The notes: generated by a model not told the origin, from the sequence alone. 64,000 nt of DNA from Bosea sp. RAC05 (GCF_001713455.1 NZ_CP016463.1:248001-312000); one strand, 5' to 3'. Positions 47,913 through 57,143 are shown, counted from the first letter of the stretch. A program made the numbers and translations.

Positions 47913-50496
47913 GTTCCTCGTCAGCTGGCGGGGTCGCAGCCTCCTTCAACGGCGCTCGGATCGGAAAGCGCGGCGGAGGCGCCCGGCGCATGGGAGGCGG
48001 CGCCGGAGCTGCGGGGCTTGCAGCGACTTCAGGTGCCGACACCGGCGCCGGCGTAGCGACGGCCGCGGCGGCAGAGACGCCCACGCCAAGGCGCCGCGGC
48101 GGAGGCGGTCGGTTGAAAGAGATCGGGGCCGTCGGCGCACGCAACTGGGGCTGAGAAACGACATCAGCCCGCCCATCCAGGCCGAGTTCCACAGCCGCTC
48201 GGGCGAGGAAGCCCTTCAGCCTTGTGTCGCGACGAGACGTCTCGACATTGGCCACGGCGGCCTCGATAGCCTCGCGTTCACCCACGAGGAACAGCGCCGT
48301 CTTCGCGCGTGTCCAGCTCGTGTAGAGCAGCGAACGGTCGAGCATCTTGGAATGCGTCGAACACACCGGCATGATCACCGCGGCGTATTGCGAGCCCTGG
48401 CTTTTGTGGACCGTCATCGCATAGGCCAAAATGAGCCGCCGCCAGAGACTCGCCGGGTACTCGACTGTCTTCCCGCAATCGAACTCGATACGGATCATGT
48501 TGCGACTGCCGCCGTTGGGCGTCGCAGCCGGCATGGCGTCGACAATCGTGCCGACATCGCCATTCATGACGTCGTTGGCATCGTCGTTTTCGGTCAACAT
48601 GACCCGGTCGCCGACCCGAGGAATCGGCTGGTCCTTGTGATCGGTTGCCGAGGTGAAGATGCCCGGGATCGCGCGGCCGTTCGGGTTGAGAGACTTCGAC
48701 AGGACACGGTTGATCTGCCATGTGCCGGCCGGCCCGGGCGCCTGCGGCACGAGGACAGCAATCTGGCTTGGCTTCAGCCGCAGGCTTTTGACACAGGCCT
48801 CTTCGACGACCCACTTCACACGCGCCACGACCTCATCGAGATTGCGCTCATAGAGGATGAGGCCGCCGTCGAACTTGTTGCTCAGGAACGGAACCTTGCC
48901 TTCGCGGATCTCGGCTGCTCCTGTCGCAATCCTGGAATCGCCTGACTGGCGATAGACATTGACGAGCTCCGTGCACGGCACGATCCGTCGACCCTGCTGG
49001 TCGCGGGCCTCCATCAGATCATTGAGCACGGCGCCGGCATCGACTGAAGGGAGCTGGTTTCGATCTCCGACCAGGACCAGCCGGCCATCACGCGGTATGG
49101 CGTCCAGCAGAGCCTGCATCGTCGTGAGATCCACCATGGATGCCTCGTCGACGACGACAAGGCATCCCGAGGGCAAGGGATTGGCACGGTTGCGCCCAAA
49201 GGTCGTTCGCCCGTTCTGCAGGTCTTCCTTCGCCTGGAGCAGGTGGTGGATCGTGGCGGCCTTGCGCTTGGTCGTCTCCTCGAGGCGCTTGGCGGCCTTC
49301 CCCGTGGGTGCGCACAGCAGGATGGGGCCGCTGTCGAGCTTCTCGGCCGCCAGGACGACGACCTCGGACACCGTCGACTTACCCGTGCCGGGGCCGCCAG
49401 TGAGAATGGCAAGGGGCTCGCTTGCTGCCATAGCGACCGCGGCCCGCTGAACGTCGTCGAATTTCTTGTACTTGTCGGTCGCGAAGAGAGCGTCGACGAC
49501 AGCTTTCGCCTTCTCGGGCGGATTGCGACGTCCGGCACTCAGCATCATGGAAGCGTTCTGAGCGATGGCGATTTCGCAGTTGTGCATCTCGCGCAGCGCG
49601 ACGACGGGCTGTCCGTCATGCCGATCGGCAACGAACGGCGCGGTCTGGCTGCTCGCATTCGAGAGGATGTAGTCGATGGTCGTCTGCATGGTGATGTTGA
49701 AGCCATCGACCATGCGAGCACCGACAGCCGATGCAGATGCAAAGGAATGCCCGTCGGCTCGAAATCCATTCAGGACCTCGACCAGAGCAGCGCCCACCCG
49801 CCTCTCGTCCTCAGCCGAAATGCCAATATGCGTGCCGATCTTGTCGGCGTTGCCGAAGCCGACGTTCTTCACTCGCGCAGCGCGATAGGGATCACGCTTG
49901 ATCGTTTCGAGCGCGGCGTCGCGGAAGGCATCCAGGATCGAGTCGATGGCTCGCCCATCGACGCCGGACTTCTCCATCAAGGTGATGGCCTGGCGGCCAG
50001 AAATACGCCTCCCCCAATCTCTCAGAAGCGCTTCCCTGAAAGCCTTGGGGTCGCGTGAGAGCTTTAGGACAGTTTCCGGAGAACGCTCGCACAGAGCCGC
50101 AGCCTGAGAGCCCACCGAATCGACGAACGCCTTTGCGGTCGCCAGCGTGACGCCGTGCTTGTCTGCCGTGAAGATGGTCGAGAACCAGCGCGCGGCACCG
50201 TCAGCCGTCGCAGGAAGGTCAGGTCGAACGCTCTTGGCGGTGAAGATCTCTTCAGTCCGCCCCTGATAGGTGTTGGGGCGCCAGACACCTTCGGCCAGAA
50301 CGAAGTCGCCAGGCTGCAGCTCGGCTCCGGGGCCACGCATCTTGGCATCGACCAGGCCGGTGGGGCTCTCATAGCGAATCGCCGCGAAGACGCTGCCCGT
50401 CTTCTCGTTCTTGCTCAGAACCCGCGTAACGATGGCCTTGATGCTCTCCATGGACTCCAGTCGCCATTCTTCAGGCGTAACATAGCCTGGAGACAT
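47893..50496 (-). CDS. RecD2-like DNA helicase
   Basis: Superfamily 1B 5'-to-3' helicase. The 867-residue frame has an N-terminal OB-like part (IVTRVLSKNEKTGSVFAAI), helix-hairpin-helix-like RVKNVGFGNADKIG typical of RecD2, Walker A ILTGGPGTGKSTV (about 365-377), Walker B VVVDEASMVD, VGDRNQLPSVDAGAVLND (motif III), VYRQS (IV), and AYAMTVHKSQGSQY (motif VI area). About 110 C-terminal residues are alanine/proline-rich and low complexity (RRAPPPRFPIRAP). ATG at 50496 opens the frame; ATG at 50451 (MESIKAIVTRVL) coincides with the conserved N-terminus and may be the true start. Lies between prepilin peptidase and icmB, so probably serves transfer or plasmid processing. Confidence 0.85.
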   Translation of the reverse strand: MSPGYVTPEEWRLESMESIKAIVTRVLSKNEKTGSVFAAIRYESPTGLVDAKMRGPGAELQPGDFVLAEGVWRPNTYQGRTEEIFTAKSVRPDLPATADGAARWFSTIFTADKHGVTLATAKAFVDSVGSQAAALCERSPETVLKLSRDPKAFREALLRDWGRRISGRQAITLMEKSGVDGRAIDSILDAFRDAALETIKRDPYRAARVKNVGFGNADKIGTHIGISAEDERRVGAALVEVLNGFRADGHSFASASAVGARMVDGFNITMQTTIDYILSNASSQTAPFVADRHDGQPVVALREMHNCEIAIAQNASMMLSAGRRNPPEKAKAVVDALFATDKYKKFDDVQRAAVAMAASEPLAILTGGPGTGKSTVSEVVVLAAEKLDSGPILLCAPTGKAAKRLEETTKRKAATIHHLLQAKEDLQNGRTTFGRNRANPLPSGCLVVVDEASMVDLTTMQALLDAIPRDGRLVLVGDRNQLPSVDAGAVLNDLMEARDQQGRRIVPCTELVNVYRQSGDSRIATGAAEIREGKVPFLSNKFDGGLILYERNLDEVVARVKWVVEEACVKSLRLKPSQIAVLVPQAPGPAGTWQINRVLSKSLNPNGRAIPGIFTSATDHKDQPIPRVGDRVMLTENDDANDVMNGDVGTIVDAMPAATPNGGSRNMIRIEFDCGKTVEYPASLWRRLILAYAMTVHKSQGSQYAAVIMPVCSTHSKMLDRSLLYTSWTRAKTALFLVGEREAIEAAVANVETSRRDTRLKGFLARAAVELGLDGRADVVSQPQLRAPTAPISFNRPPPPRRLGVGVSAAAAVATPAPVSAPEVAASPAAPAPPPMRRAPPPRFPIRAPLKEAATPPADEEQPYPSP

Positions 50497-50603
50497 GCAA
50501 GGCAGACGAGGCGATGCGATGCAGATCTCTGTGCGCTTGGTGCACTGCTACAGCGATTGGGGCGCGCAAGGATCGGCCAGATACCGGACAACCGGCTGTC
50601 GGA

Positions 50604-51476
50604 TCAGAACAGGCGCAGCCCCGTCGTTGCGACTGCGAGGAAGCCAGCCGCAAGCCCGGGGCCCATAGGAACCCATACTGTACCGCGGCGCCGCAACGGG
50701 ATCGCATAGGCAAGGTAGACGACCACCGACGCGAAAAGGAAGGAGAAGCCGCCGCACACGCCGAGCCACGCACCGCAGGCGCCCGCCATTGCCACGTCGC
50801 CCAAAGAGGTGGTGTCGACGCGCTTGATGTCTCCGACGACTTTGAAGACGAGCAGAACGGTCACGCCACAGGCGAGCGCTCCCCAGATGCGGGACAATGC
50901 ATCGACCTCGATCGGCGACGCGAGCAGGCCCAGGAAAGCGAGAGGGACGGTAGCGCCATCGGGAATCTCGTGGCTCTTCCAGTCGATCCAGGCGCAAAAC
51001 AGAACGGCGTAGCCTGCCAGAAGCATCAACCAGGTCGACAGGAGCGGCCCGGTCCACGCGATCGCGGCCGCGCTGACGATCGCAGTCAGTCCCTCGATCG
51101 CCGGGTAGATCCAGGGCACCTTTGCCCCGCAGCTGCGACAGCGGCCTTCCGAATGGATCCATCCCAGAACTGGAACGAGCGATAGCCACGGAATTGGCTC
51201 TCCGCAGCTGTCACAGTGAGAAGGCGGCGAGGACAGGGTCAGTCCATGCTCGCGCTCGACACCCCATCCGTAGATCCTGGGCAGCCGATCGGCCAGAAGT
51301 CCGATCAGGCTTGCAACCGTCGCACCGATGATGCCAGCGATGATGGGCAGAAAGATCGGCTGGGCTTCATGGAGGCTGAAGATCCGGTCGCCGATTGGAT
51401 CAAGAACGCCACTCACCGAGTAGCCGATGGCATCGACAAGCTGGCACGCACTCGCGGTGCACGATGTAGCGTTCAT
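50604..51476 (-). CDS. Type IV prepilin peptidase
   Basis: Membrane aspartyl peptidase and N-methylase of 290 residues. Zinc-type cysteine pairs HCDSCGEPIPWLSLVPVLGW and GRCRSCGAKVPWIYPAIEGLTA, then YAVLFCAWIDWKSHEIPDGA (first catalytic Asp) and TTSLGDVAMAGACGAWLG (second catalytic Asp, usually GGGD; here SLGD). About seven membrane helices. R64-type plasmids use such an enzyme (PilU) to mature thin-pilus prepilin, matching the IcmB/DotL context. The gene overlaps its upstream neighbour (51473) by 4 bp (ATGA). A prepilin gene is not visible in this window. Confidence 0.85.
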   Translation of the reverse strand: MNATSCTASACQLVDAIGYSVSGVLDPIGDRIFSLHEAQPIFLPIIAGIIGATVASLIGLLADRLPRIYGWGVEREHGLTLSSPPSHCDSCGEPIPWLSLVPVLGWIHSEGRCRSCGAKVPWIYPAIEGLTAIVSAAAIAWTGPLLSTWLMLLAGYAVLFCAWIDWKSHEIPDGATVPLAFLGLLASPIEVDALSRIWGALACGVTVLLVFKVVGDIKRVDTTSLGDVAMAGACGAWLGVCGGFSFLFASVVVYLAYAIPLRRRGTVWVPMGPGLAAGFLAVATTGLRLF

Positions 51477-52366
51477 TTCCCGGGCGCCGGTGCTTCTGGG
51501 CCAGGGGCCTTCAGCGCCTGCAGCGCCATCTGCGCGACAAGAGCGGCAGCCTGACCGAAGCTCGATGCGCTATCCAGAAAGCTGCGCTCGATGGCGTCGA
51601 GCGGCTGCTCGCGGACCAGCCAGACCCGCCGATCGGCCTCGGGCCTGCCTGTGATAGCGTCGACGGTGCGTCTCGCGATCTGCTCGTAGATCGTCGAAAG
51701 CAGGATGGCGTTTTCCCGCATACACGTCTGAAAGACGCTGCGCCGGTCCTCATTGGAGGCGTCGGCCGGCAGGATTGCGCGAACGTTCTCGGACGTCGCT
51801 TCCACGAGAATGCGACTGAGCCGTGAGAGCGTCTCGCTTCGGCCGAGTCTGAAATCGTAGATCGATACCGATCTGAACAGCAGAGCCGATGCCGCCGCGG
51901 CGCTCAGCGTAACCGAACCGGCTTCGCTGATGTCGCGCCATCTCATGGTTTCGCCGTCGAACACGATGTTTGCCCGGTCGGCGGCGCCTGCAATCACCCG
52001 AGCTGCGGAATCGATGTCGAGCGGCCGGCCATCGACCCAGAACGAAGCAACTGCTTCGGATGCTTCGACGCGGAAGTGGCGCGCCGTCTCCATGACCGCG
52101 CTCTCTTCGAGGGTGGGGAACAGGATCTGCGTGATCCGGACCGCAAGCGTGCGAGCATCGAGGCCCATGGCTTCGAATTCGCTGGAGCGGAAGGCGTCAT
52201 CGCCGCGGCGCCCCTTGGCGATCCAGGCACGATAGAGGGCTGCGTTGTGCTTGATGAACTGCTGCGAGGCGATCTTCTGACGAAACAGATGATCCCGCTT
52301 CAGGCGGTCAGCCTCGGCGTTGGCTTCGTTGCGAGCGGAATCGCGCTTCAGAGCGGCAAGTGACAT
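51473..52366 (-). CDS. Unknown 297-residue protein
   Basis: No family recognised. Starts MSLAALKRDSARNEANAEADRLKRD, a highly charged helix, followed by AYRAWIAKGRRGDD-like and LDARTLAVRITQILFPTLEESAV helical sections and a long helical C-terminus ending APGPEAPAPGK. Soluble, no signal peptide. It is in the conjugation block, after the 312-residue gene (11-bp gap) and overlapping the prepilin peptidase by 4 bp. Likely a cytoplasmic transfer-system accessory by position only. Confidence 0.55.
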   Translation of the reverse strand: MSLAALKRDSARNEANAEADRLKRDHLFRQKIASQQFIKHNAALYRAWIAKGRRGDDAFRSSEFEAMGLDARTLAVRITQILFPTLEESAVMETARHFRVEASEAVASFWVDGRPLDIDSAARVIAGAADRANIVFDGETMRWRDISEAGSVTLSAAAASALLFRSVSIYDFRLGRSETLSRLSRILVEATSENVRAILPADASNEDRRSVFQTCMRENAILLSTIYEQIARRTVDAITGRPEADRRVWLVREQPLDAIERSFLDSASSFGQAAALVAQMALQALKAPGPEAPAPGK

Positions 52367-52377
52367 CGAACCGTTCC

Positions 52378-53316
52378 TCAGCCGCTCGTTGCCAGGCGGA
52401 CTTCGTAATCGTCCACCACTGAGGAATCGAAGCCGTTCTTCTGCAGGTAGCGGGCGAACTGGCCGACGAGGTCCTCGAAGGTGAATTCGCCGTCGAAGCG
52501 AAAGCGGCGGATCACGGACACGACCGGGCCATGCACCAGAAACTGGGTGGATGGCGAGACGCCGTCGACCCGATAGCCCAGCAGAGCTCCGGGATCGGGC
52601 GTCATCTGCAACACGAAACCAGGATGCCCTGTCGGCTTCCGAAGGTTCGGCCGCATGGCGTGGCGCGTGACTGCCCAGTCCTCGGCAGCGGCGACGAGCA
52701 CGGCCGGGAGCAGGAACCTGGGATCGGCAAAATCGGCCGGCGAAAGCGTCGTGCCAGAGATCACAGCCTCGCTGTCGCCGAACATCACCGAGAGTGTGTG
52801 CTCGACCAGTGCCGAAATGCGCTGGACAGGCTCACTCGGCGGCCCCTTCGGCCCACTGGCACCGACCACATAGGTTGCCAGCCAGGGGTTGAGCGGCGTG
52901 TCCGTTCCGTTGGCGATATGGGTGAGCATCCGCTCAGCCATGGCCGCCGCCATCAGCGGATCGGTGCTCACGCAGATGCCGGGCACATCAGTCGTCGTGA
53001 AGGCGTTGGTGAGCCAAACCAGGCAGCAGATGCGATCCATCGGGGCCTTGGCCGCCGTCGCCAGTTCGACGATGGCGTCTCCGGAAATCTTCTCAGGATC
53101 GATCGGGTTCTCGCCGTACCAGCGATGGTCACGCTCGTCGAAAAGCACGACGCCGGTGACGATGACGAGAGCGCATAATCCCATCTCGGGATGAGCGATG
53201 GCCCCGTGCGGAAAGCGAACGGTCGGAGGAACGACCATGAAGCCAGCGGACAGATGCGGTGCGAGCGCCATGATCGTCGCATTGTTGCGGATCAGATCGT
53301 CAGGGCCAGCTTGCAT
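52378..53316 (-). CDS. Unknown 312-residue protein
   Basis: No family recognised. Mixed alpha/beta; notable stretches are HLSAGFMVVPPTVRFPHG, ALVIVTGVVLFDERDHRWYGENP, VPGICVSTDPLMAAAMAERML and a C-terminal VVSVIRRFRFDGEFTFEDLVGQ. ATG at 53316 opens the long minus-strand block (312-297-prepilin peptidase-RecD-IcmB). It diverges from the plus-strand gene at 53436 across a region that includes the perfect 16-bp palindrome TCGATTCATGAATCGA (53349-53364). Confidence 0.55.
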   Translation of the reverse strand: MQAGPDDLIRNNATIMALAPHLSAGFMVVPPTVRFPHGAIAHPEMGLCALVIVTGVVLFDERDHRWYGENPIDPEKISGDAIVELATAAKAPMDRICCLVWLTNAFTTTDVPGICVSTDPLMAAAMAERMLTHIANGTDTPLNPWLATYVVGASGPKGPPSEPVQRISALVEHTLSVMFGDSEAVISGTTLSPADFADPRFLLPAVLVAAAEDWAVTRHAMRPNLRKPTGHPGFVLQMTPDPGALLGYRVDGVSPSTQFLVHGPVVSVIRRFRFDGEFTFEDLVGQFARYLQKNGFDSSVVDDYEVRLATSG

Positions 53317-53348
53317 CTACGCCACGTTCCAGGACAGGGAGACAAGGA

Positions 53349-53364
53349 TCGATTCATGAATCGA
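53349..53364. promoter_or_regulatory. Perfect 16-bp palindrome with two GANTC sites
   Basis: TCGATTCATGAATCGA sits between the divergent starts at 53316 and 53436. It contains two overlapping CGATTCAT-type octamers and therefore two GANTC (CcrM-type) methylation sites. Likely an operator or methylation-controlled switch. Confidence 0.5.
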
Positions 53365-53435
53365 CATCGTAGACTTTACATCGAAGCAGTCCGACCGCAA
53401 CCTTGCTAAGAATCAATCGGAGTCGAGCAAGGATC

Positions 53436-53909
53436 ATGGCCTCTCAAACAAAGCGCCCGGTGGCCGAGATCGCCGAGTCTCATCCGATGCTGTCGTTCCT
53501 GCGCGCGGTGTCGAGGGTCGGTGCCAAGGTCATCGGTCAGAAGGACCTGCAGCTGGGCACTCTTGGATCAAGCGCTTTCGCGTGCGGTTTCGAGCCGGAC
53601 GGCTCGTTGGCTATTGGTGTACCGCTGCGCGATCTCGATGCTTTCACCTCTGTGCAGTGGAATTCGGCGGCCCTTCTCCGTGGACTGAAAGGCCAGGATT
53701 TCCTGGCTCTCAGCTGCCGCGATGTCGGGGCCAAGGCTCCCATGGGCTGGCGGGTCTTTCTGAATGTCACCACCGATGTTGCCGATGCGATCGAGAAGGC
53801 TGGCCCGAAACGCCTGCGTCTTCGCCCGATGAAGGTGATCAACGGTCAGCCCTTGGGCGCGAAGGGAGCGCCGAAAGCCGATCTACCTTTTGAGGCTATC
53901 AAGGTCTGA
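53436..53909 (+). CDS. Unknown 157-residue protein
   Basis: No family recognised. Opens MASQTKRPVAEIAESHPMLSFLRAV and continues with SAFACGFEPDGSLAIGVPLRDLDAFTSV, an alternating beta pattern, then GWRVFLNVTTDVADAIEKAGPKR. Basic, soluble. AAGGA lies 4-8 bases before the ATG at 53436. Coupled to the following small gene by TGATG overlap. Alone on the plus strand opposite the conjugation block. Confidence 0.5.
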   Translation: MASQTKRPVAEIAESHPMLSFLRAVSRVGAKVIGQKDLQLGTLGSSAFACGFEPDGSLAIGVPLRDLDAFTSVQWNSAALLRGLKGQDFLALSCRDVGAKAPMGWRVFLNVTTDVADAIEKAGPKRLRLRPMKVINGQPLGAKGAPKADLPFEAIKV

Positions 53910-54274
53910 TGACACACCCTCACATGAGCGGTAAATCGGCGATACTATCGGGCTTGTTGGATCTTGGGCTTTGCAGGATATCCATCAAGACGGATATCCT
54001 TATGACCGAAGAAGCTGGCATTTTCGGGAGAAAAGAAAGGAAAAATCTTATACGCGAAATCAGAGTTCTGGCCGAAGCTCTGGCTTTGATTGCAAGGGCG
54101 AAAAGGGAATTTGAAGAAAACAGCGATATCGCTCATGGCATATTACAGATTGCCGTAGCTCGCATGGATCAATTCGTGTCCACATACGCGGACTGCGACT
54201 GCTTCTGTGATTTGCTATATCATGTAAGATCTGAAAATGATTCGATGATTTTAACAATGCAGGATGGGTATTAG
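53909..54274 (+). CDS. Unknown 121-residue protein, AT-richer than its neighbours
   Basis: No family recognised. A helical protein with cysteines (GLCRISIK; ADCDCFCDLLYHV) and no signal peptide. The DNA (53909-54274) is clearly more AT-rich than the rest of the window, with codons such as ATA, TTA and AAA, which suggests separate origin. ATG overlaps the previous stop (TGATG). Its end overlaps the histidine kinase end by 4 bp. Existence rests on coupling and frame integrity. Confidence 0.45.
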   Translation: MTHPHMSGKSAILSGLLDLGLCRISIKTDILMTEEAGIFGRKERKNLIREIRVLAEALALIARAKREFEENSDIAHGILQIAVARMDQFVSTYADCDCFCDLLYHVRSENDSMILTMQDGY

Positions 54275-55608
54275 GTGGGTTTCGATAGCTTGGTAGCGGG
54301 CTTTACAAACGGAAACACCAGCCTGGCCTTCAGCCCCTTTGGTTTGGCGTCAAGAAGGATCAGCCGCCCGCCGTGCTGCTCGGCAATCGTCTTCACGATC
54401 GAGAGGCCCAGTCCAAAGCTACTCCCATCGATCGGCCGTGCTTTGTCGCCCCTCATGAAGGGCTCCATCATGAGCTCCTTCTCGGAATCAGGAATGCCAG
54501 GCCCGTCATCATCGACATCGACCAGAACCTGACTGAATTTCAACTGCAGGGAGACAGTGGCACGGGTTCCATATTTGACGGCATTGCCGACGAGGTTGGT
54601 CACGGCCCTCTCGATGCGCACCGGATCCGCCTCGACGATCAGGTGCGCGGGGCCCTGGTAGCTGACGGTATGGTTCATGTCGGTGAACTGATCGACGACG
54701 GTGGACAGCACGGTCGCGATGTCCACCGCAGATAGGTTCCGGACGCCGCGTCCATCGACAAGGAAGCGCAGTGTCGCCTCTGTCATGGCCGCCATCTGGT
54801 CAATGTCGCGAGACATATCGTCTCGCAGCTTGGCGTCTTCGATGAACTCGGCCCGCAGCCGCAATCGGGTGAGGGGTGTCAGCAGGTCATGCGACACAGC
54901 ACCCAGCATGCGTTGACGCTCGTTGACGAGGCTGCGAATGCGAGCTGATGCGGCGTTCAGAGCCTGGGTTGCTCGGCGAATTTCACGGGGGCCCACGACC
55001 TGCAGATCGATCGGATCGAGGGTGAGTGAGAAATCATTGGCGACCGCCTCGAACCGCTTGAGCGGCACGCGGATGTTGCGTCGCATCCACCAGATCAGGA
55101 GCGGCAGGACGACGAACGCATAAAATAGCCCCCGCACGAGCGCGTCATAGGCTCGCTCCTGCGGAGGAGGCCGGCAAGGCACGGTCGCAGCAATGAATCG
55201 GCCGTCATCCAGGCGCACCAGGACGCGTCCATCCGGGGCCTCGGCTTCGACCGGCAGCAAGACGGGATGCTGCTTCCCGAGCACACTCGTGATCGCCCAG
55301 ACGTGCATGCTGGAGGCGCTGGGGACGCTGACCCTGGTGTCGGATGGGAGTAATTTCACATCAGCATTCGGGAATGCCTGCCTCATGGCAGTCAGATGCG
55401 CCGGCCGACTGCTCTCAGGCAGGGCGTTGTAGATGCGAACGGCGTACGCAAATCCGTCTGAGCGGGGTGAATCGCAGCGTCGCGCCATGCCGGAACGGAC
55501 GACATAGGTGTCGACCGCGATAAGCGCCTGGAACGCCGCTTCACTCAGAACCAGGAAGATCACGATCTGCATGGCGATGCTTGGTCGCCGCAGAAGGCGT
55601 CTCATCAT
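54271..55608 (-). CDS. EnvZ/PfeS-type sensor histidine kinase
   Basis: Membrane sensor kinase of 445 residues: first membrane helix SIAMQIVIFLVLSEAAFQALI (about 10-30), a periplasmic domain of about 130 residues, second helix GLFYAFVVLPLLIWWMRRNI, a HAMP-like linker, H-box VSHDLLTPLTRLRLRAEF (His at about 242), N-box VTNLVGNAVKYG, G1 VDVDDDGPGIP and G2 SFGLGLSIVKTIAEQHGG. The H-box is of the EnvZ-like HDLxTPLT kind. ATG at 55608 overlaps the response-regulator stop (ATGA). Stimulus unknown. Confidence 0.9.
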   Translation of the reverse strand: MMRRLLRRPSIAMQIVIFLVLSEAAFQALIAVDTYVVRSGMARRCDSPRSDGFAYAVRIYNALPESSRPAHLTAMRQAFPNADVKLLPSDTRVSVPSASSMHVWAITSVLGKQHPVLLPVEAEAPDGRVLVRLDDGRFIAATVPCRPPPQERAYDALVRGLFYAFVVLPLLIWWMRRNIRVPLKRFEAVANDFSLTLDPIDLQVVGPREIRRATQALNAASARIRSLVNERQRMLGAVSHDLLTPLTRLRLRAEFIEDAKLRDDMSRDIDQMAAMTEATLRFLVDGRGVRNLSAVDIATVLSTVVDQFTDMNHTVSYQGPAHLIVEADPVRIERAVTNLVGNAVKYGTRATVSLQLKFSQVLVDVDDDGPGIPDSEKELMMEPFMRGDKARPIDGSSFGLGLSIVKTIAEQHGGRLILLDAKPKGLKARLVFPFVKPATKLSKPT

Positions 55609-56324
55609 TTTGTCGTCACCTCCGGCGTGAAAATGTACCCCTCGCCGCGCATCGTTTTGATCATCAGCGGCTCCTTTGCGTCGATCTCGATCTTCTGCCG
55701 GATCCTGCTGATGAGAATGTCGATCGACCGTTCGTATGGCCCAGCCTGCCGACCCTTGGTTAGGTCGAGCAGTCCGTCGCGCGTGATGACCCGCCGCGGT
55801 CGCTCCACGAGGACGCGCAGGAGATCGAACTCAGCGCTGGTCAGGCCGACAATGGCCCCTTGTGGGTCGCTGAGTTGCCTCAACCCCAGATCCATCTCGA
55901 AGCCCTCAAACACGAGCACGCGCCCAGCGCTTTTCGTTACGGCCTGAACGAGGGTCTCCCGACGCAGGTTTGCTCTGACGCGAGCCAGCAGCTCGCGCGG
56001 ATTGAAGGGCTTGGTGAGATAGTCGTCCGCGCCCATCTCCAAGCCGACGATCCGGTCAATCTCATCGATCTTGGCCGAAACGATGATGATGGGGATGGGA
56101 GAAGACGCCCGCACGCGACGGCAAATGGAGATGCCATCCTCTCCAGGGAGCATGATGTCGAGCACCAGGAGATCGAATTGATCTTCGGCAAAAGCCCGGT
56201 CCATCGCAACGCCGTCGGTGACCACCGTGACGGTCATCCCATTGGTCGACAGATAGCGCGACATCAGCGAGCTGATCTCGTTGTCGTCCTCGACGATCAG
56301 GAGGTTTGGGGTGACCTGTGACAT
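55605..56324 (-). CDS. OmpR-family response regulator
   Basis: A 239-residue regulator: receiver domain with LLIVEDDNEISSLM, phospho-acceptor Asp in DLLVLDIMLPGEDG, IIIVSAK (Ser) and YLTKPFNPRELLARV (Lys), then a winged-helix DNA-binding domain with LTSAEFDLLRVLVERPRRVITRD, GPYERSIDILISRIRQKIE and MRGEGYIFTPEV. All key residues are intact. ATG at 56324 begins the conserved domain; an upstream GTG-type extension lacks features. Cotranscribed with the kinase. Confidence 0.92.
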   Translation of the reverse strand: MSQVTPNLLIVEDDNEISSLMSRYLSTNGMTVTVVTDGVAMDRAFAEDQFDLLVLDIMLPGEDGISICRRVRASSPIPIIIVSAKIDEIDRIVGLEMGADDYLTKPFNPRELLARVRANLRRETLVQAVTKSAGRVLVFEGFEMDLGLRQLSDPQGAIVGLTSAEFDLLRVLVERPRRVITRDGLLDLTKGRQAGPYERSIDILISRIRQKIEIDAKEPLMIKTMRGEGYIFTPEVTTK

Positions 56325-56573
56325 TCGTGCGGGCCGGCCTGTGTCTGAAGCATGACGGCCCAATCTCAGGATCCGTGCGCGGAGCCTTTTGACTCATCGC
56401 CCTCACGAAGGCCACCCCTGATAGGCAAGCGTAGCGGCGGCCCGAGGCGTCAGATACAATATGTTACAAACTCGTCCGATCCAGACAAACCGGAGATACA
56501 ACGAGGCACTAGAAGGGAGAGGTGACCAACGCCCCCTGCCGCGAGTCTCCTGCCAGACTCTCGCGGATGCTTT

Positions 56574-56601
56574 AAAAATCCAGGCGCCGGCCGGAGCCTG
56601 G
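56574..56601 (-). terminator. Intrinsic terminator after the 171-residue gene
   Basis: On the minus strand CCAGGC (from 56601), an 10-nt loop, GCCTGG, then ATTTTT (56574-56579). Six to ten base pairs with a clean T-run lying 7 bp after the stop of the gene at 56608. A further imperfect palindrome lies at 56541-56566. Confidence 0.75.
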
Positions 56602-56607
56602 AGATCG

Positions 56608-57123
56608 CTAGCGCGGTGCCGAATGGCCCAGACGCATTGCGACCTCGTCCATTTCCCTTCCGAGCTTTTGATGCTCGGAAAGCGTGGTTGGCGTATCACT
56701 GCCATCCAGAGCCGAGCCCAAGAGGGTTTTGGGCTTCCATTTCTTTTTGCGTTTGACCGCCTCAGGCGCAAACCGCGGAAGCGTCACGTATCGCTTCTGG
56801 CGCTTCTGCTGCCCCGTGATGGCGCTGGCGACGATGTCTGACGCATCTGTCGGATCGAGGCCCTGGACCCTGATCCAGGCGAACAGCCCGTCGATGGCGA
56901 GACGAAGCTTGGCGGGATCTTGGCCGGGGTCCAGAGGCTCGCCGCTCAAAGAAGCGCTGCCTGCCTTGTCGACCGCCTCGATCGCCTGCTGCAGCGCCAG
57001 CAGCTTCTCGGGGATCAACGCATTCTCGATACCAAATCGAACACACCGCGGGCCTGGCTCGCCGGTCGCCTTGAGTTGAAGGGCGCGAGCGCTTTCAAGA
57101 AGCGCGCTGAGTTCGGGTCGCAT
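56608..57123 (-). CDS. Unknown 171-residue basic protein
   Basis: No family recognised. N-terminal half is helical (PELSALLESARALQLKATGE; IPEKLLALQQAIEAV); the C-terminal half is strongly basic (GQQKRQKRYVTLPRFAPEAV, KRKKKWKPKTLL), consistent with nucleic-acid binding. It is bracketed by intrinsic terminators at 57144-57178 and 56574-56601, so it must have its own promoter in the tight 57124-57143 or in the upstream gene. A DNA-processing accessory such as a relaxosome component is possible but not shown. Confidence 0.55.
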   Translation of the reverse strand: MRPELSALLESARALQLKATGEPGPRCVRFGIENALIPEKLLALQQAIEAVDKAGSASLSGEPLDPGQDPAKLRLAIDGLFAWIRVQGLDPTDASDIVASAITGQQKRQKRYVTLPRFAPEAVKRKKKWKPKTLLGSALDGSDTPTTLSEHQKLGREMDEVAMRLGHSAPR

Positions 57124-57143
57124 TGGCCAAATCGCTCAAGGAA

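Noticed and set aside
47893..50496. RecD-like helicase as part of a type IV-D CRISPR system
   Set aside because: It lies over 30 kb from the csf genes in a conjugation block, and the CRISPR locus already has its own DinG.
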